Positions 53,268-62,040 of a stretch of 64,000 bases of DNA are shown one piece after another. The stretch is taken from NCBI GenBank assembly GCA_021812385.1, contig JAKANO010000018.1:1-64000 (forward strand), given 5' to 3'. Position 1 is the first letter of the stretch, and every line of letters starts with the position of its first letter. The stretch is from Pseudomonadota bacterium (GTDB taxonomy: Bacteria; Pseudomonadota; Gammaproteobacteria; Burkholderiales; Thiobacteraceae). The notes beneath the pieces are model-generated. The model saw nothing but the letters and a program-made list of their open reading frames with translations. It had not been told where the DNA came from and searched no databases. A program made the translations under genes and the position numbers.

Positions 53268-54722
53268 ATGATTAATGACAGCTTAAAACAACTCTCCGCC
53301 GCCCTCGCCGCGAAGAAAATCTCCAGCCGCGAGCTGACGCAGTCTTTTCTCGACCGCATCGCGCAGTTGAACCCCACCTTCAACGCCTTCATCACGGTGG
53401 ATGCCGAGAAATCGCTGGCGCAGGCCGATGCCGCCGATCGGCGCATCGCGCAAGGCACGGCTGGGCCCTTGACCGGCATTCCCATTGCGCAAAAAGATAT
53501 TTTCTGCGCCAAAACTTGGCGCACCACGTGCGGCTCGAAAATGCTCGCCAACTTCATTGCGCCTTACGATGCCCAAGTGATCGAGCATTTCAACGCCGCC
53601 GGTGCGGTGAATCTGGGCAAGACCAATATGGACGAATTCGCCATGGGCTCGTCGAACGAGACCTCGTTCTTCGGCGCGGTGAAAAACCCCTGGGATGCGC
53701 GGGCCGTGCCCGGCGGCAGCTCCGGCGGTTCGGCGGCGGCGGTGGCGGCGCGGCTGTGCGCGGCGGCCACCGGCACCGATACCGGCGGCTCGATTCGCCA
53801 GCCGGCGGCGCTCACCGGCATCACCGGCATCAAGCCGACCTACGGCGTGGTGTCGCGCTACGGCATGATCGCCTTCGCCTCCAGCCTGGATCAAGGTGGG
53901 CCGATGGCCAAGAGCGCCGAGGACTGCGCGCTGTTGCTCAACACCATGGCCGGCTTCGATGTGCGCGATTCCACCAGCCTGGATCGTCCGGTGGAAGACT
54001 ATACGCGCGATTTGGCCCAGCCCCTGGCCGGCCTGAAAATCGGCTTGCCCAAGGAATACTTCGCCGCAGGCCTGGCGCCGGATGTGGCGCAGGCGGTGCA
54101 AGCGGCGATTGCCGAATACCAAAAACTCGGCGCGCAAACGGTGGAGATTTCCCTGCCGAATACCCAACTCTCGATCCCGGTGTATTACGTGCTGGCCCCG
54201 GCCGAAGCCTCCAGCAATCTGTCGCGCTACGACGGCGTGCGCTACGGCTATCGCGCGCCGGAATACCACGATCTTTCCGATATGTACAAAAAGACCCGCG
54301 CCCAAGGCTTCGGCGCAGAAGTAAAGCGGCGCATCTTGATCGGCACTTATGTGCTGTCAGCCGGCTACTACGACGCCTATTATTTGAAGGCGCAAAAATT
54401 GCGGCGCTTAATCGCGCAAGACTTCACTGCGGCTTTCAAGCAATGCGACGTGATCATGGGCCCGACCTCGCCCACCACCGCCTTCAATCTCGGCGAAAAA
54501 AGCGACGACCCGGTGTCGATGTATCTGTCGGACATCTACACCATCGCCGTCAATCTGGCGGGCCTGCCCGGCATGTCGATCCCGGTAGGCTTCGGCGCCA
54601 ATGGCCGCCCAGTCGGCTTGCAGATCGTCGGCAATTATTTCGCCGAGGCGAAAATGCTCAACGTGGCGCATCAGTATCAGTTGGCAACGGATTGGCATGC
54701 GCGCATGCCGACCTTGCCGTAA
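53268..54722 (+). CDS. gatA: Asp/Glu-tRNA amidotransferase subunit A (amidase)
   Basis: A 484-residue amidase-signature enzyme that releases ammonia from glutamine. The catalytic Lys is in [10 protein letters not shown] (residue 76). The Ser-cisSer region is [14 protein letters not shown] with [13 protein letters not shown], and [19 protein letters not shown] follows. Its length is standard. It is normally followed directly by gatB; here a DUF3050 gene intervenes, starting 12 bases later. Confidence 0.97.
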   Translation: MINDSLKQLSAALAAKKISSRELTQSFLDRIAQLNPTFNAFITVDAEKSLAQADAADRRIAQGTAGPLTGIPIAQKDIFCAKTWRTTCGSKMLANFIAPYDAQVIEHFNAAGAVNLGKTNMDEFAMGSSNETSFFGAVKNPWDARAVPGGSSGGSAAAVAARLCAAATGTDTGGSIRQPAALTGITGIKPTYGVVSRYGMIAFASSLDQGGPMAKSAEDCALLLNTMAGFDVRDSTSLDRPVEDYTRDLAQPLAGLKIGLPKEYFAAGLAPDVAQAVQAAIAEYQKLGAQTVEISLPNTQLSIPVYYVLAPAEASSNLSRYDGVRYGYRAPEYHDLSDMYKKTRAQGFGAEVKRRILIGTYVLSAGYYDAYYLKAQKLRRLIAQDFTAAFKQCDVIMGPTSPTTAFNLGEKSDDPVSMYLSDIYTIAVNLAGLPGMSIPVGFGANGRPVGLQIVGNYFAEAKMLNVAHQYQLATDWHARMPTLP

Positions 54723-54734
54723 GGAAGAACCCTC

Positions 54735-55526
54735 ATGGAATTTCTGCAATTAGCCAGCGTGCGCGAGTTGCGCACGCAATTGGAACAACATCCGATTTAC
54801 CGCGCGGTGGATAGCCTGCCGCGCCTGCGCTGCTTCATGGAGCATCATATTTTTTCGGTGTGGGACTTCATGTCGCTGGTGAAATACATGCAGGGCGTGG
54901 TCGCGCCGGCGAAATCGCCCTGGATGCCGGGCAAGGACGCCACCCTGCGCCGCTTCATCAACGACATGGTGCTGGGCGAGGAAAGCGACGAGTGGCCGCA
55001 GGACGGCAAGATCGCCTACGTCAGCCATTTCGAGCTGTACCAAAAAGCCATGCTGGAAGTGGGCGCGGACATCAAGCGCTCCAACGATTTCCTGCGCGTG
55101 GTGGATACCCTGGGTATCGACCACGCGCTGTCGTCCAAGCTGGCCTTGCCGGCGGCGCGCACCTTCATGCGCAGCACCTTCGGCTGTCTCGCCAGCAACA
55201 AGCCGCATGTGGTGATGGCCTCCCTGGCCGTGGGCCGCGAGCACATCATCCCCGAGATGTTCCGCGCCTTGCTGCGCGACATGGCCATCGACGCGGCCAC
55301 CGCCCCGGCGTTTCATTATTACCTGCAGCGGCATGTGCACCTGGATGGCGAGCACCACGGCCCGCTGTCGCTGCGCCTGCTGGATAGCCTGTGCGCCGGC
55401 GACGCCACGCGCCTGGCCGAAGCCCAAGCCGCCGCCGAACAAGCCATCGCCGCGCGCATCGCGTTCTGGGATGGCGTCATGGAAGCGATGCAAGATAGCG
55501 ATTGCGTCAGAAAGAGAGTTGCCTAA
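54735..55526 (+). CDS. DUF3050 (haem-oxygenase-like fold) protein inserted between gatA and gatB
   Basis: A 263-residue all-alpha protein. The DUF3050 pattern is clear: [21 protein letters not shown] near the N-terminus, then [16 protein letters not shown] and, near the C-terminus, [18 protein letters not shown]. The paired Glu/His residues in FMEHH and DGEHHG are placed like metal ligands of haem-oxygenase-like di-iron proteins, which share this fold; that is inference, not shown. GGAAG about 9 bases upstream supports ATG 54735. The stop overlaps the gatB ATG by one base, so it is tightly embedded in the gat operon. No function is known. Confidence 0.85.
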   Translation: MEFLQLASVRELRTQLEQHPIYRAVDSLPRLRCFMEHHIFSVWDFMSLVKYMQGVVAPAKSPWMPGKDATLRRFINDMVLGEESDEWPQDGKIAYVSHFELYQKAMLEVGADIKRSNDFLRVVDTLGIDHALSSKLALPAARTFMRSTFGCLASNKPHVVMASLAVGREHIIPEMFRALLRDMAIDAATAPAFHYYLQRHVHLDGEHHGPLSLRLLDSLCAGDATRLAEAQAAAEQAIAARIAFWDGVMEAMQDSDCVRKRVA

Positions 55527-56971
55527 TGGAATGGGAAACAGTCATCGGCCTGGAAATTCATGCTCAACTTTCCACCGCCTCGAAAATCTTCAGCGGCGCC
55601 GCGACCGCTTATGGCGCAGCGCCCAACACCCAAGCCTGCGCGGTGGATATCGCGCTGCCCGGCGTGCTGCCGGTGATGAACAAAGGTGCGGTGGAGCGCG
55701 CGGTGAAATTCGGCCTGGCCATCGGCGCGCGCGTGAATCCGGAATCGGTGTTCGCGCGCAAGAATTATTTTTATCCCGACCTGCCCAAGGGCTATCAGAT
55801 CAGCCAATTCGAATTGCCGATCGTGGAAAAGGGCGAGATCATCATCCAAGTCGGCGATGTGGAAAAAGTCGTGGGCATCACCCGCGCCCACCTGGAAGAA
55901 GACGCTGGCAAATCGCTGCATGAAGACTTCCACGGCAAGACTGGTGTGGATTTGAATCGCGCCAGCACGCCCTTGCTGGAGATCGTGTCCGAGCCGGATA
56001 TGCGCGGCTCCGACGAAGCCGTGGCCTACGCCAAGACCATTCATTCCCTGGTGCAATACCTGGAAATTTGCGACGGCAATATGCAGGAAGGCTCGTTCCG
56101 CTGCGACGCCAATGTCTCGGTGCGCCCCAGGGGCGCGGAGAAATTCGGCACGCGCTGCGAGATCAAGAACCTCAACTCGTTCCGCTTTCTGGAGCGCGCC
56201 ATCGAGTATGAAGTCGTGCGCCAAATCGACATCCTGGAATCCGGCGGCAGCATCACTCAAGAAACCCGCCTCTACGATTCGGACAAGGACGAAACCCGCG
56301 CCATGCGCTCCAAGGAAGAAGCGTTCGACTACCGCTACTTCCCCGATCCCGACTTGTTGCCGATGAAGCTCAGCGCCGAGATGATCGCCGAGATTAAGAA
56401 GACCCTGCCGGAATTGCCCGATGCCAAGCGCGCGCGCTACATGCAGCAATTCGGCCTGTCGCGCTACGACGCCGGCGTGCTCACCGCGACCAAGGCCATG
56501 GCCGCTTATTTCGAAGATGTTATGAAGGGGATGCAAAGCGTTGGCGCCGCCAACGCTAAGACCGCCGCCAACTGGGTGATGGGCGATCTGGCTGGCGTAT
56601 TAAAACGCGACGGCCTGGAAATCACGCACAGCCCCGTCGCCGCCGATAAATTGGCCGGCTTGGTGCTGCGCATTGCCGACAACACCATCTCCAACAAGAT
56701 CGGCAAAGACGTGTTCGAGGCGATGTGGGCGGGCGAAGGCGACGCCGACGCCATCATCGAGAAAAAGGGCCTGAAGCAGATCACCGACTCGGGTGCGATT
56801 GAGGCCATCGTCGACGAAGTGCTCGCCGCCAATCCCAAGTCTATCGAAGAATTCCGCGCCGGCAAGGAACGCGCGCTGAACGCGCTGGTCGGCCAGGTGA
56901 TGAAGGGCAGCAAGGGCAAGGCCAATCCGCAGCAGGTGACGGATCTGCTGAAGAAGAAACTCGCCGAATAA
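55526..56971 (+). CDS. gatB: Asp/Glu-tRNA amidotransferase subunit B
   Basis: A 481-residue kinase-like subunit that phosphorylates the tRNA-bound Glu/Asp. The start is ATG 55526 ([15 protein letters not shown]). Family blocks are [29 protein letters not shown] text and [20 protein letters not shown]. The C-terminal tail domain ends LLKKKLAE, as usual for GatB. It overlaps the DUF3050 stop. Confidence 0.97.
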   Translation: MEWETVIGLEIHAQLSTASKIFSGAATAYGAAPNTQACAVDIALPGVLPVMNKGAVERAVKFGLAIGARVNPESVFARKNYFYPDLPKGYQISQFELPIVEKGEIIIQVGDVEKVVGITRAHLEEDAGKSLHEDFHGKTGVDLNRASTPLLEIVSEPDMRGSDEAVAYAKTIHSLVQYLEICDGNMQEGSFRCDANVSVRPRGAEKFGTRCEIKNLNSFRFLERAIEYEVVRQIDILESGGSITQETRLYDSDKDETRAMRSKEEAFDYRYFPDPDLLPMKLSAEMIAEIKKTLPELPDAKRARYMQQFGLSRYDAGVLTATKAMAAYFEDVMKGMQSVGAANAKTAANWVMGDLAGVLKRDGLEITHSPVAADKLAGLVLRIADNTISNKIGKDVFEAMWAGEGDADAIIEKKGLKQITDSGAIEAIVDEVLAANPKSIEEFRAGKERALNALVGQVMKGSKGKANPQQVTDLLKKKLAE

Positions 56972-57032
56972 ATCGGTGTTTTGCATGGCCGTGCGGCTTT
57001 GGTTCGGAGCAGAAAATATGTCGAGGGACAAC

Positions 57033-57653
57033 ATGAAGCGATTGCTTGTATTGTTGATGGGAGCCGCGCTATGGGCTGGTTTTACGGGCGCGGCCCAAGC
57101 CTCGGAAAAATATTTGTTCTACACCCATGGATGCTGCATCAATAAATTGGGCGGCGGAGCCTACGAAACCATCGCAAAGGAATTGCGCAAAGATGGGTTC
57201 AATGTCATCTTTGAATTGCGCGATGACGATAGCAATGCCGCGATTCAAGCAGCGGCTGCCAAGATCGCAGAGCGGGTGCAGAGTTTGTTGGCCAAGGGCA
57301 CGGCCCCAGAGGACATCACGGTCAGCGGCTATTCCTTGGGGTCGGTGATATCGTTGTTTGCTTCGATTGCAATCGCAAATCCAAAAGTGAACTATGTATT
57401 GCTCGCCGGTTGCCCTGGGCGTGGCGCCCGTTCGTTCGACATCGATTATGCCAAGGTGCAGGGGCGCGTCCTTTCCATCGTGGATATCAAGGACGATAGA
57501 TTTGGCTCCTGCAAGCAGCGCCTGCCGGAGAGCGTGCTGCAAAAAGAGGTGGAAATTGATTCGGGCTACGGCCATCCCGTTTTTCGTTATACCGATGAGA
57601 AGAACATGAAGCTCTGGAAGGAGCCTTTGGAAGCTTGGGCCAAGCTGAAGTAA
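57033..57653 (+). CDS. exported alpha/beta-hydrolase-like protein
   Basis: A 206-residue protein with a signal peptide (MKRLLVLLMGAALWAGFTGA, cleavage near AQAS). The core shows a nucleophile elbow VSGYSLGSVIS (GxSxG) and the C-terminal DSGYGHPVFRY with a possible catalytic His. An oxyanion-like N-terminal block YTHGCCINKLGG has an unusual Cys pair. The start may be ATG 57018 (behind GGAG) or 57033 (behind GAGGG); the signal peptide fits the second better. Substrate is unknown. It stands alone, followed by a terminator. Confidence 0.65.
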   Translation: MKRLLVLLMGAALWAGFTGAAQASEKYLFYTHGCCINKLGGGAYETIAKELRKDGFNVIFELRDDDSNAAIQAAAAKIAERVQSLLAKGTAPEDITVSGYSLGSVISLFASIAIANPKVNYVLLAGCPGRGARSFDIDYAKVQGRVLSIVDIKDDRFGSCKQRLPESVLQKEVEIDSGYGHPVFRYTDEKNMKLWKEPLEAWAKLK

Positions 57654-57701
57654 GTCGGCTGCGTTGAGCCCCACGCCGGCGGCGCAACGTAACAACACAA
57701 A

Positions 57702-57728
57702 ACCCGCGACTCAGCCCGCGGGTTTTTT
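57702..57728 (+). terminator. rho-independent terminator between the hydrolase and the ars operon
   Basis: ACCCGCG (57702-57708) pairs with CGCGGGT (57717-57723) across an 8-base loop, followed by six T residues. It lies only 9 bases before the ars operator palindrome, so it isolates the ars operon from upstream transcription. Confidence 0.9.
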
Positions 57729-57733
57729 GTGCT

Positions 57734-57761
57734 TGCATATATTCGTTTAAACGAATATATT
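57734..57761 (+). promoter_or_regulatory. ars operon operator overlapping the core promoter
   Basis: A perfect 24-base palindrome lies at 57737-57760; its left half is ATATATTCGTTT. A plausible promoter, TTGCAT (57734-57739) and TATATT (57756-57761) with 16-base spacing, overlaps it fully, so ArsR binding would block RNA polymerase. The predicted initiation point is at or next to the arsR ATG (57769), and no ribosome site is seen, suggesting a leaderless or nearly leaderless transcript. Confidence 0.82.
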
Positions 57762-57768
57762 GGCAGCC

Positions 57769-58140
57769 ATGATGCATCCTGATTCCCTCTTTGAAGCCCT
57801 GGCAGATGAAACCCGGCGGCGCATTCTGGCGCTGCTGCTGACGCGCGGCGAGTTGTGCGTGTGCGATCTGTTTGGCGTGTTGCAAGTACCGCAGCCCAAG
57901 GTTTCGCGCCATCTTGCGGTCTTGCGCGAATGCGATATTCTGGCATCGAGAAAACAAGGTACTTGGGTGCATTATCGGCTCAACCCGGAGATGCCGCTGT
58001 GGGCGGCGCAAGTGTTGCGCGCCATGGCCGATGGGGTGGCGCGCAGCGAGCCCTACCGCGCCGATCAAGCGCAGTTGTCGGCGAGTTGCAGTTCGGACGC
58101 TGCCTGTGTTGCGCCGGTGCGCGCAGTAAATTCGAAATAA
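57769..58140 (+). CDS. arsR: ArsR-family arsenic-responsive repressor
   Basis: A 123-residue winged-helix repressor. MHPDSLFEALADETRRRILAL leads into ELCVCDLFGVL, which carries the Cys-x-Cys arsenite-sensing pair (Cys 30 and Cys 32 from ATG 57769) just before the DNA-reading helix QPKVSRHLAVLRE. Further Cys residues occur in the C-terminal tail (SCSSDAACVAP), which may aid metalloid binding. The first two codons are both ATG. It is the first gene of the ars operon and binds the palindrome 8 bases upstream. Confidence 0.95.
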   Translation: MMHPDSLFEALADETRRRILALLLTRGELCVCDLFGVLQVPQPKVSRHLAVLRECDILASRKQGTWVHYRLNPEMPLWAAQVLRAMADGVARSEPYRADQAQLSASCSSDAACVAPVRAVNSK

Positions 58141-58161
58141 CAGATATAAGGCAGAACGCTA

Positions 58162-58599
58162 ATGACGCATATTCCAACCGTACTAATCCTTTGCACCGGC
58201 AACTCCTGCCGCAGCCAAATGGCGGAAGCGCTGGTGAATCACGATCTCGGGCCGCAAGTGCATGCGATTTCCGCCGGCACGCGGCCGCAGCCCAAGGTGG
58301 CCGATGGCGCGATTGCCGCCTTGCAGCAGGCGGGCATTGCTGTCGATGGTCTTTACCCGAAGGACGTGGATGCAGTGCTGCACGATGCAATCGATTTGGT
58401 GATCACGGTGTGCGATAACGCCAAGGAAGCTTGCCCGATTTTCCCGCGCCCGATCCCGAGCGTGCACCTGCCGTTCCACGACCCGCATGGCGAGCCGCTG
58501 GAGAGCTTCGTGCAAGTCATGAATGAGATTCGCGCCAAGTTGGTGCCGGAAGTGGCGCGGCGGCTTGGCGTGTTACAACCCGATCAAGGAGAAGTTTGA
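58162..58599 (+). CDS. arsC: thioredoxin-type arsenate reductase (first copy)
   Basis: A 145-residue low-molecular-weight phosphatase-fold protein. The P-loop is CTGNSCRSQ, with catalytic Cys 11 and Arg 17 (C-x5-R), and an extra Cys inside the loop. TVCDNAKEACPIFP holds the two further Cys residues used in the thioredoxin-linked cycle, and LPFHDPHGEPLE the conserved Asp-Pro. It reduces arsenate to arsenite in relatives. It starts 21 bases after arsR and overlaps the ArsI-like gene by 4 bases. Confidence 0.9.
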   Translation: MTHIPTVLILCTGNSCRSQMAEALVNHDLGPQVHAISAGTRPQPKVADGAIAALQQAGIAVDGLYPKDVDAVLHDAIDLVITVCDNAKEACPIFPRPIPSVHLPFHDPHGEPLESFVQVMNEIRAKLVPEVARRLGVLQPDQGEV

Positions 58600-59051
58600 T
58601 GAAACGATTTCATGTGCATGTCGGCGTCAAGGATTTGCAGCAGAGCATCGATTTTTACTCGGCGCTATTTGCCGTGGCGCCCAGCGTGGTGAAAGATGAT
58701 TACGCGAAATGGATGCTGGACGATCCGCGCATCAATTTTGCGATCTCCACCCGTTCCGGCAAGGCCGGCCTGGATCATTTGGGTTTGCAGGTGGACAGCG
58801 ATGCAGAGTTGACCCAGGTTGAAGCGCAACTCAAACACGCCAGCCCGGAAGTGATCGATCAAAAGGGCACGGCTTGCTGCTATGCGGAGTCCGACAAGCA
58901 TTGGGTGCAAGACCCGTCGGGCATTGCCTGGGAGGCGTTTCATACGCTGGGCACGGTGCCGGTATTCGGCGCACCGGCCACGAGCAAATTCAGCATTCCT
59001 GTGCAAGCGGCTTGTTGCACACCGGGGTTTGGAAGCAACAACTGTTCGTAG
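58596..59051 (+). CDS. arsI: ArsI/CadI-type glyoxalase-fold protein
   Basis: A 151-residue vicinal-oxygen-chelate protein. HVHVGVKDLQQSIDFYSALF provides the N-terminal metal His; GLDHLGLQV the second (His 60); and WEAFHTLG the Glu ligand. The vicinal Cys pair in GTACCYAESDKHWVQDPSG (Cys 93-94) is the site that binds trivalent organoarsenicals in ArsI C-As lyases; the closely similar CadI family responds to cadmium. A second CC pair is near the C-terminus (AACCTPGFG). So it is either an organoarsenic C-As lyase or CadI-like; the ars context favours the former. Confidence 0.85.
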   Translation: MMKRFHVHVGVKDLQQSIDFYSALFAVAPSVVKDDYAKWMLDDPRINFAISTRSGKAGLDHLGLQVDSDAELTQVEAQLKHASPEVIDQKGTACCYAESDKHWVQDPSGIAWEAFHTLGTVPVFGAPATSKFSIPVQAACCTPGFGSNNCS

Positions 59052-59061
59052 CTGAAAGCCC

Positions 59062-59511
59062 ATGCAGTACCCGATCAGAGTCTTATTTTTGTGCACCGGC
59101 AATTCGGCGCGCTCGCAAATGGCGGAAGGCTTTTTGCATGCCATGGGCAAGCAACACTTTACCGTGTTCAGCGCCGGGACCGATCCGCAGGGCTTGCACC
59201 CGCTGGCAGTGCAAGCGATGCAAGAAACCGGCATCGATATCTCCGCGCAATCCAGCAAGGCGATTTCGCAGTTTGCCGGGCAGCGCTTCGACTACATCAT
59301 TACCGTGTGCGACCGGGCGCGGGATAACTGCCCAACCTTTCCCGGGGACACCGAGCGCATCCACTGGGGCTTCGACGATCCGGCCGCGGCTGCGGACGAG
59401 GAAAAGGGGCAGGCGTTTCGGCGCGTGCGCAACGAGATCCGCAACCGCATTTCCATTTGGTATCCCGCCATGCGCAAGAAATTGCGCGATGCCGGAATTA
59501 AGGACGAATAA
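59062..59511 (+). CDS. arsC: thioredoxin-type arsenate reductase (second copy)
   Basis: A 149-residue protein homologous to the first ArsC but closer to the well-known ArsC/LMW-PTP form. The P-loop is CTGNSARSQ (Cys 11, Arg 17). TVCDRARDNCPTFPG contains the resolving Cys residues; HWGFDDPAAA holds the conserved Asp-Pro. Both copies keep all catalytic residues, so the operon has two reductases that may differ in redox partner. It is followed 2 bases later by acr3. Confidence 0.93.
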   Translation: MQYPIRVLFLCTGNSARSQMAEGFLHAMGKQHFTVFSAGTDPQGLHPLAVQAMQETGIDISAQSSKAISQFAGQRFDYIITVCDRARDNCPTFPGDTERIHWGFDDPAAAADEEKGQAFRRVRNEIRNRISIWYPAMRKKLRDAGIKDE

Positions 59512-59513
59512 GC

Positions 59514-60593
59514 ATGAGCGCTCAGTGTGAAGTAACGGCCAAAGCGGCCGGCGGCGCGGCCTTGGGTTTTTTCGAGCGCTGGCTCACGCTGTGGGTGTTT
59601 TTGGCGATCGCAGTCGGGGTGGCGCTTGGGCAGATATTCCCAGGGCTATTCAAGGCCGCCGGCGCGCTGGAAGTGGCCCAGGTTAATTTGCCGGTGGGCG
59701 TGCTGATTTGGGTGATGATCGTGCCCATGCTGCTCAAGATCGACTTTCACGCTTTGCACGAGGTGGGGCGGCATTGGCGCGGCGTGGGCGTCACGTTGTT
59801 CGTCAACTGGGCGGTGAAGCCCTTTTCCATGGCGCTGTTGGCTTGGATCTTTATCCGCAATGTGTTCGCGCCTTATCTGCCGGTAGCGCAACTCGACAGC
59901 TACATCGCCGGACTCATCATCCTGGCGGCCGCGCCCTGCACCGCCATGGTGTTCGTATGGAGCAATCTCACGCGCGGCGAGCCGCATTTCACGCTGACGC
60001 AAGTGGCGCTCAACGATGCGATCATGTTGCTCGCGTTCGCGCCCGTCGTCGGCTTGCTGCTGGGCTTGTCCGCCATCGTCGTGCCGTGGAATACGCTGTT
60101 TCTCTCGGTGGTGATGTATATCGCGATTCCGGTGCTGATCGCCCAACTCTGGCGCGGTTATTTGCTCAAGCAGGGCGCAGCGGCGCTGAGCCGCACGCTC
60201 GCTTGGCTGCATCCGTATTCGCTCTCGGCCTTGCTGGCGACCTTGGTGTTGCTGTTCGGCTTTCAGGGCGAAGCAATCCTCAAGCAACCGCTGGTGATCG
60301 CCATGCTGGCAGTGCCGATACTGATCCAGGTGTATTTCAACTCCGGGCTGGCCTACTGGCTCAATCGCCGTTTCGGCGTGGCGCACTGCGTCGCCGGGCC
60401 GTCGGCCTTGATCGGCGCGAGTAATTTTTTCGAATTGGCGGTGGCCACGGCCATCAGCCTGTTCGGCTTCGAGTCTGGTGCTGCGCTGGCGACAGTGGTG
60501 GGCGTATTGATCGAAGTGCCGGTGATGCTGTCCGTGGTGCGCATCGTGAATGCGAGCCAGGCCTGGTACGAGCGCGGCGCAGCAAAGAAATAG
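59514..60593 (+). CDS. acr3: arsenite efflux transporter ACR3
   Basis: A 359-residue inner-membrane arsenite exporter of the ACR3 (BASS superfamily) type, with about ten helices. LILAAAPCTAMVFVWSNLT contains the conserved Cys required for arsenite transport; FFELAVATAIS and the MLLKIDFHAL region are also typical. It exports the arsenite made by the two reductases. The stop is followed by a hairpin (60595-60611). The operon has no arsA, arsD or arsM. Confidence 0.95.
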   Translation: MSAQCEVTAKAAGGAALGFFERWLTLWVFLAIAVGVALGQIFPGLFKAAGALEVAQVNLPVGVLIWVMIVPMLLKIDFHALHEVGRHWRGVGVTLFVNWAVKPFSMALLAWIFIRNVFAPYLPVAQLDSYIAGLIILAAAPCTAMVFVWSNLTRGEPHFTLTQVALNDAIMLLAFAPVVGLLLGLSAIVVPWNTLFLSVVMYIAIPVLIAQLWRGYLLKQGAAALSRTLAWLHPYSLSALLATLVLLFGFQGEAILKQPLVIAMLAVPILIQVYFNSGLAYWLNRRFGVAHCVAGPSALIGASNFFELAVATAISLFGFESGAALATVVGVLIEVPVMLSVVRIVNASQAWYERGAAKK

Positions 60594-60594
60594 A

Positions 60595-60611
60595 GCCGCT
60601 CTCTGAGCGGC
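60595..60611. terminator. hairpin between convergent acr3 and the DUF4124 gene
   Basis: GCCGCTC and GAGCGGC form a perfect 7-base stem with a 3-base loop in the 27-base space between two convergent genes. The T-run is weak on both strands, so it is a possible shared terminator rather than a textbook one. Confidence 0.5.
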
Positions 60612-60620
60612 CCCTTAAGG

Positions 60621-61298
60621 CTATTTTTTCGGTGCGGCCGGCGCGGGCGCTGGGATAGGGGTGCCTGGTGCCGGCGTTGCAACGGCTTCCGGCGGCATGC
60701 CTTTCAGTTCGCGAAAGCGTACCTTGTCAGCGGCGTAGCGTTGGCGCATCGCGGCCTTTTCCTGCTCCAGTTTGGCGATATTGCTGCGTACTTGCACAAT
60801 TTCGCCTTCCGCTGCTTTGATCGCATTGGCAATATCGCCTGGCACGGGTCTCTTCCCTTGCACAAAAGTCGCTTCTTGTTTTTTTAGGCCATTCAGGCGG
60901 CCTTGCGCCGACTTGATGCGCAACTCATTGCTCTTGATCTGCACATCGATCGCGCCCAAATTGCGTTGCAAGCTGGAATCGATTTCCCTTAATTCGGTAT
61001 AGGTCGCAAGTAAAGCCTTATCGCGACGCTGTGCCTCCAACGCTTCTTCTTTCTCTTTTTTGGCCTTGGCTGCGGCCTCGTCGCGTTCGCGGATTTGCGC
61101 CGGGGTTAGCGCGGCGTCGGTTTTATTAACGACTTGGCCCCTTTTATCCAGTTGCGTGTTGCCCTGATCCGCATACTCCGGCGGGATGGTGTCGCCGTAG
61201 TGCGTCTTGCCGCTTTTATCCACCCACTTGTACATCTTGGCGTGGGCGCTGCAACTGATAAATAAACCGAACAGAACGATGAGTAAAGAACGTAGCAT
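60621..61298 (-). CDS. DUF4124 exported coiled-coil protein
   Basis: A 225-residue protein with a signal peptide ([20 protein letters not shown]). The N-terminal DUF4124 domain has KMYKWVDKSGKTHYGDTIPP. A long coiled coil spans about residues 65-190 (REIDSSLQRNLGAIDVQIKS; KLEQEKAAMRQRYAADKVRF), and the C-terminus is Pro/Ala rich. Function is unknown. The start overlaps the pyrE stop (TGATG), and AAGGAG directly upstream gives it a strong ribosome site. Confidence 0.85.
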   Translation of the reverse strand: MLRSLLIVLFGLFISCSAHAKMYKWVDKSGKTHYGDTIPPEYADQGNTQLDKRGQVVNKTDAALTPAQIRERDEAAAKAKKEKEEALEAQRRDKALLATYTELREIDSSLQRNLGAIDVQIKSNELRIKSAQGRLNGLKKQEATFVQGKRPVPGDIANAIKAAEGEIVQVRSNIAKLEQEKAAMRQRYAADKVRFRELKGMPPEAVATPAPGTPIPAPAPAAPKK

Positions 61299-61951
61299 CA
61301 GGCACTCCTTGTACCGTATTGAATTTTATAAGCCAACACTTTCTCCAACGACGCGGCCAGCGCAGGCTGTCCGCGCAAATACCCCACCAAATCTTCCAGG
61401 GTGGCGATGGCGATGACCGGGATGCCGTAATCGTGCATCACTTCCTGTACCGCCGATCGTTCCCCTTGGCCGCGCTCTTGGCGGTCGATGGCAATCGACA
61501 CGCCGCACGGCGTAGCACCCTGGGCGCGGATCAATTGCACCGATTCGCGCACCGAAGTCCCGGCAGAGATTACATCATCGACAATCAGCACCCTTCCCTT
61601 GAGGGGCGCGCCCACCGTGCTGCCGCCCTCGCCATGGTCCTTGGCTTCCTTGCGGTTGAAGGCGAAGGGCACATTGCGCCCCATGTCGGCCAGCGCCACG
61701 GCAATGGTCGCCACCAACGGAATGCCCTTGTACGCCGGCCCGAACAGCATGTCGAACTCGAGCTGCGACGCCAGAATGGCTTTGGCGTAAAATTGCGCGA
61801 GCTTGCCCATCGAGGCGCCGTCGTCGAACAAGCCCGAGTTGAAGAAATACGGGCTCATGCGCCCGGCCTTGGTCTTGAATTCGCCGAACAACAGCACCTG
61901 CTTGCCGATTGCGAACTCGATAAACTCTTGTCTGAAATCTTTATTAGTCAC
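61298..61951 (-). CDS. pyrE: orotate phosphoribosyltransferase
   Basis: Makes OMP from orotate and PRPP in pyrimidine synthesis. The start is placed at GTG 61951 ([16 protein letters not shown]), which aligns with known PyrE N-termini; an ATG at 61978 would add nine residues without homology. The 217-residue protein has the PRPP loop [17 protein letters not shown], the flexible loop [13 protein letters not shown] and [12 protein letters not shown]. The start codon is part of a GTGTTCATCCGTG repeat word, an unusual placement; no ribosome site is clear. Confidence 0.93.
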   Translation of the reverse strand: MTNKDFRQEFIEFAIGKQVLLFGEFKTKAGRMSPYFFNSGLFDDGASMGKLAQFYAKAILASQLEFDMLFGPAYKGIPLVATIAVALADMGRNVPFAFNRKEAKDHGEGGSTVGAPLKGRVLIVDDVISAGTSVRESVQLIRAQGATPCGVSIAIDRQERGQGERSAVQEVMHDYGIPVIAIATLEDLVGYLRGQPALAASLEKVLAYKIQYGTRSA

Positions 61952-62030
61952 GGATGAACACGGATGAAAAGCCCTCATTATACCGATCTCGCCCACGAAT
62001 TTACCGGTGTTAATCCGCGTTCATCCGTGG
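61949..62030. repeat. CACGGATGAA-type inverted repeat across the pyrE start
   Basis: CACGGATGAACACGGATGAA (61949-61968) pairs with TTAATCCGCGTTCATCCGTG (about 62010-62029). It spans the pyrE start codon and the spacer up to xthA, whose ATG is at 62041. Words differ from those of the CGCCAAG elements, but the design (a short repeated word forming two arms) is the same. Confidence 0.88.
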
Positions 62031-62040
62031 CGCCAACATA

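Noticed and set aside
56976..57032. Upstream extension of the exported hydrolase-like gene to 56976
   Set aside because: Would put a charged, non-signal stretch ahead of a good signal peptide; ribosome sites favour 57018 or 57033.
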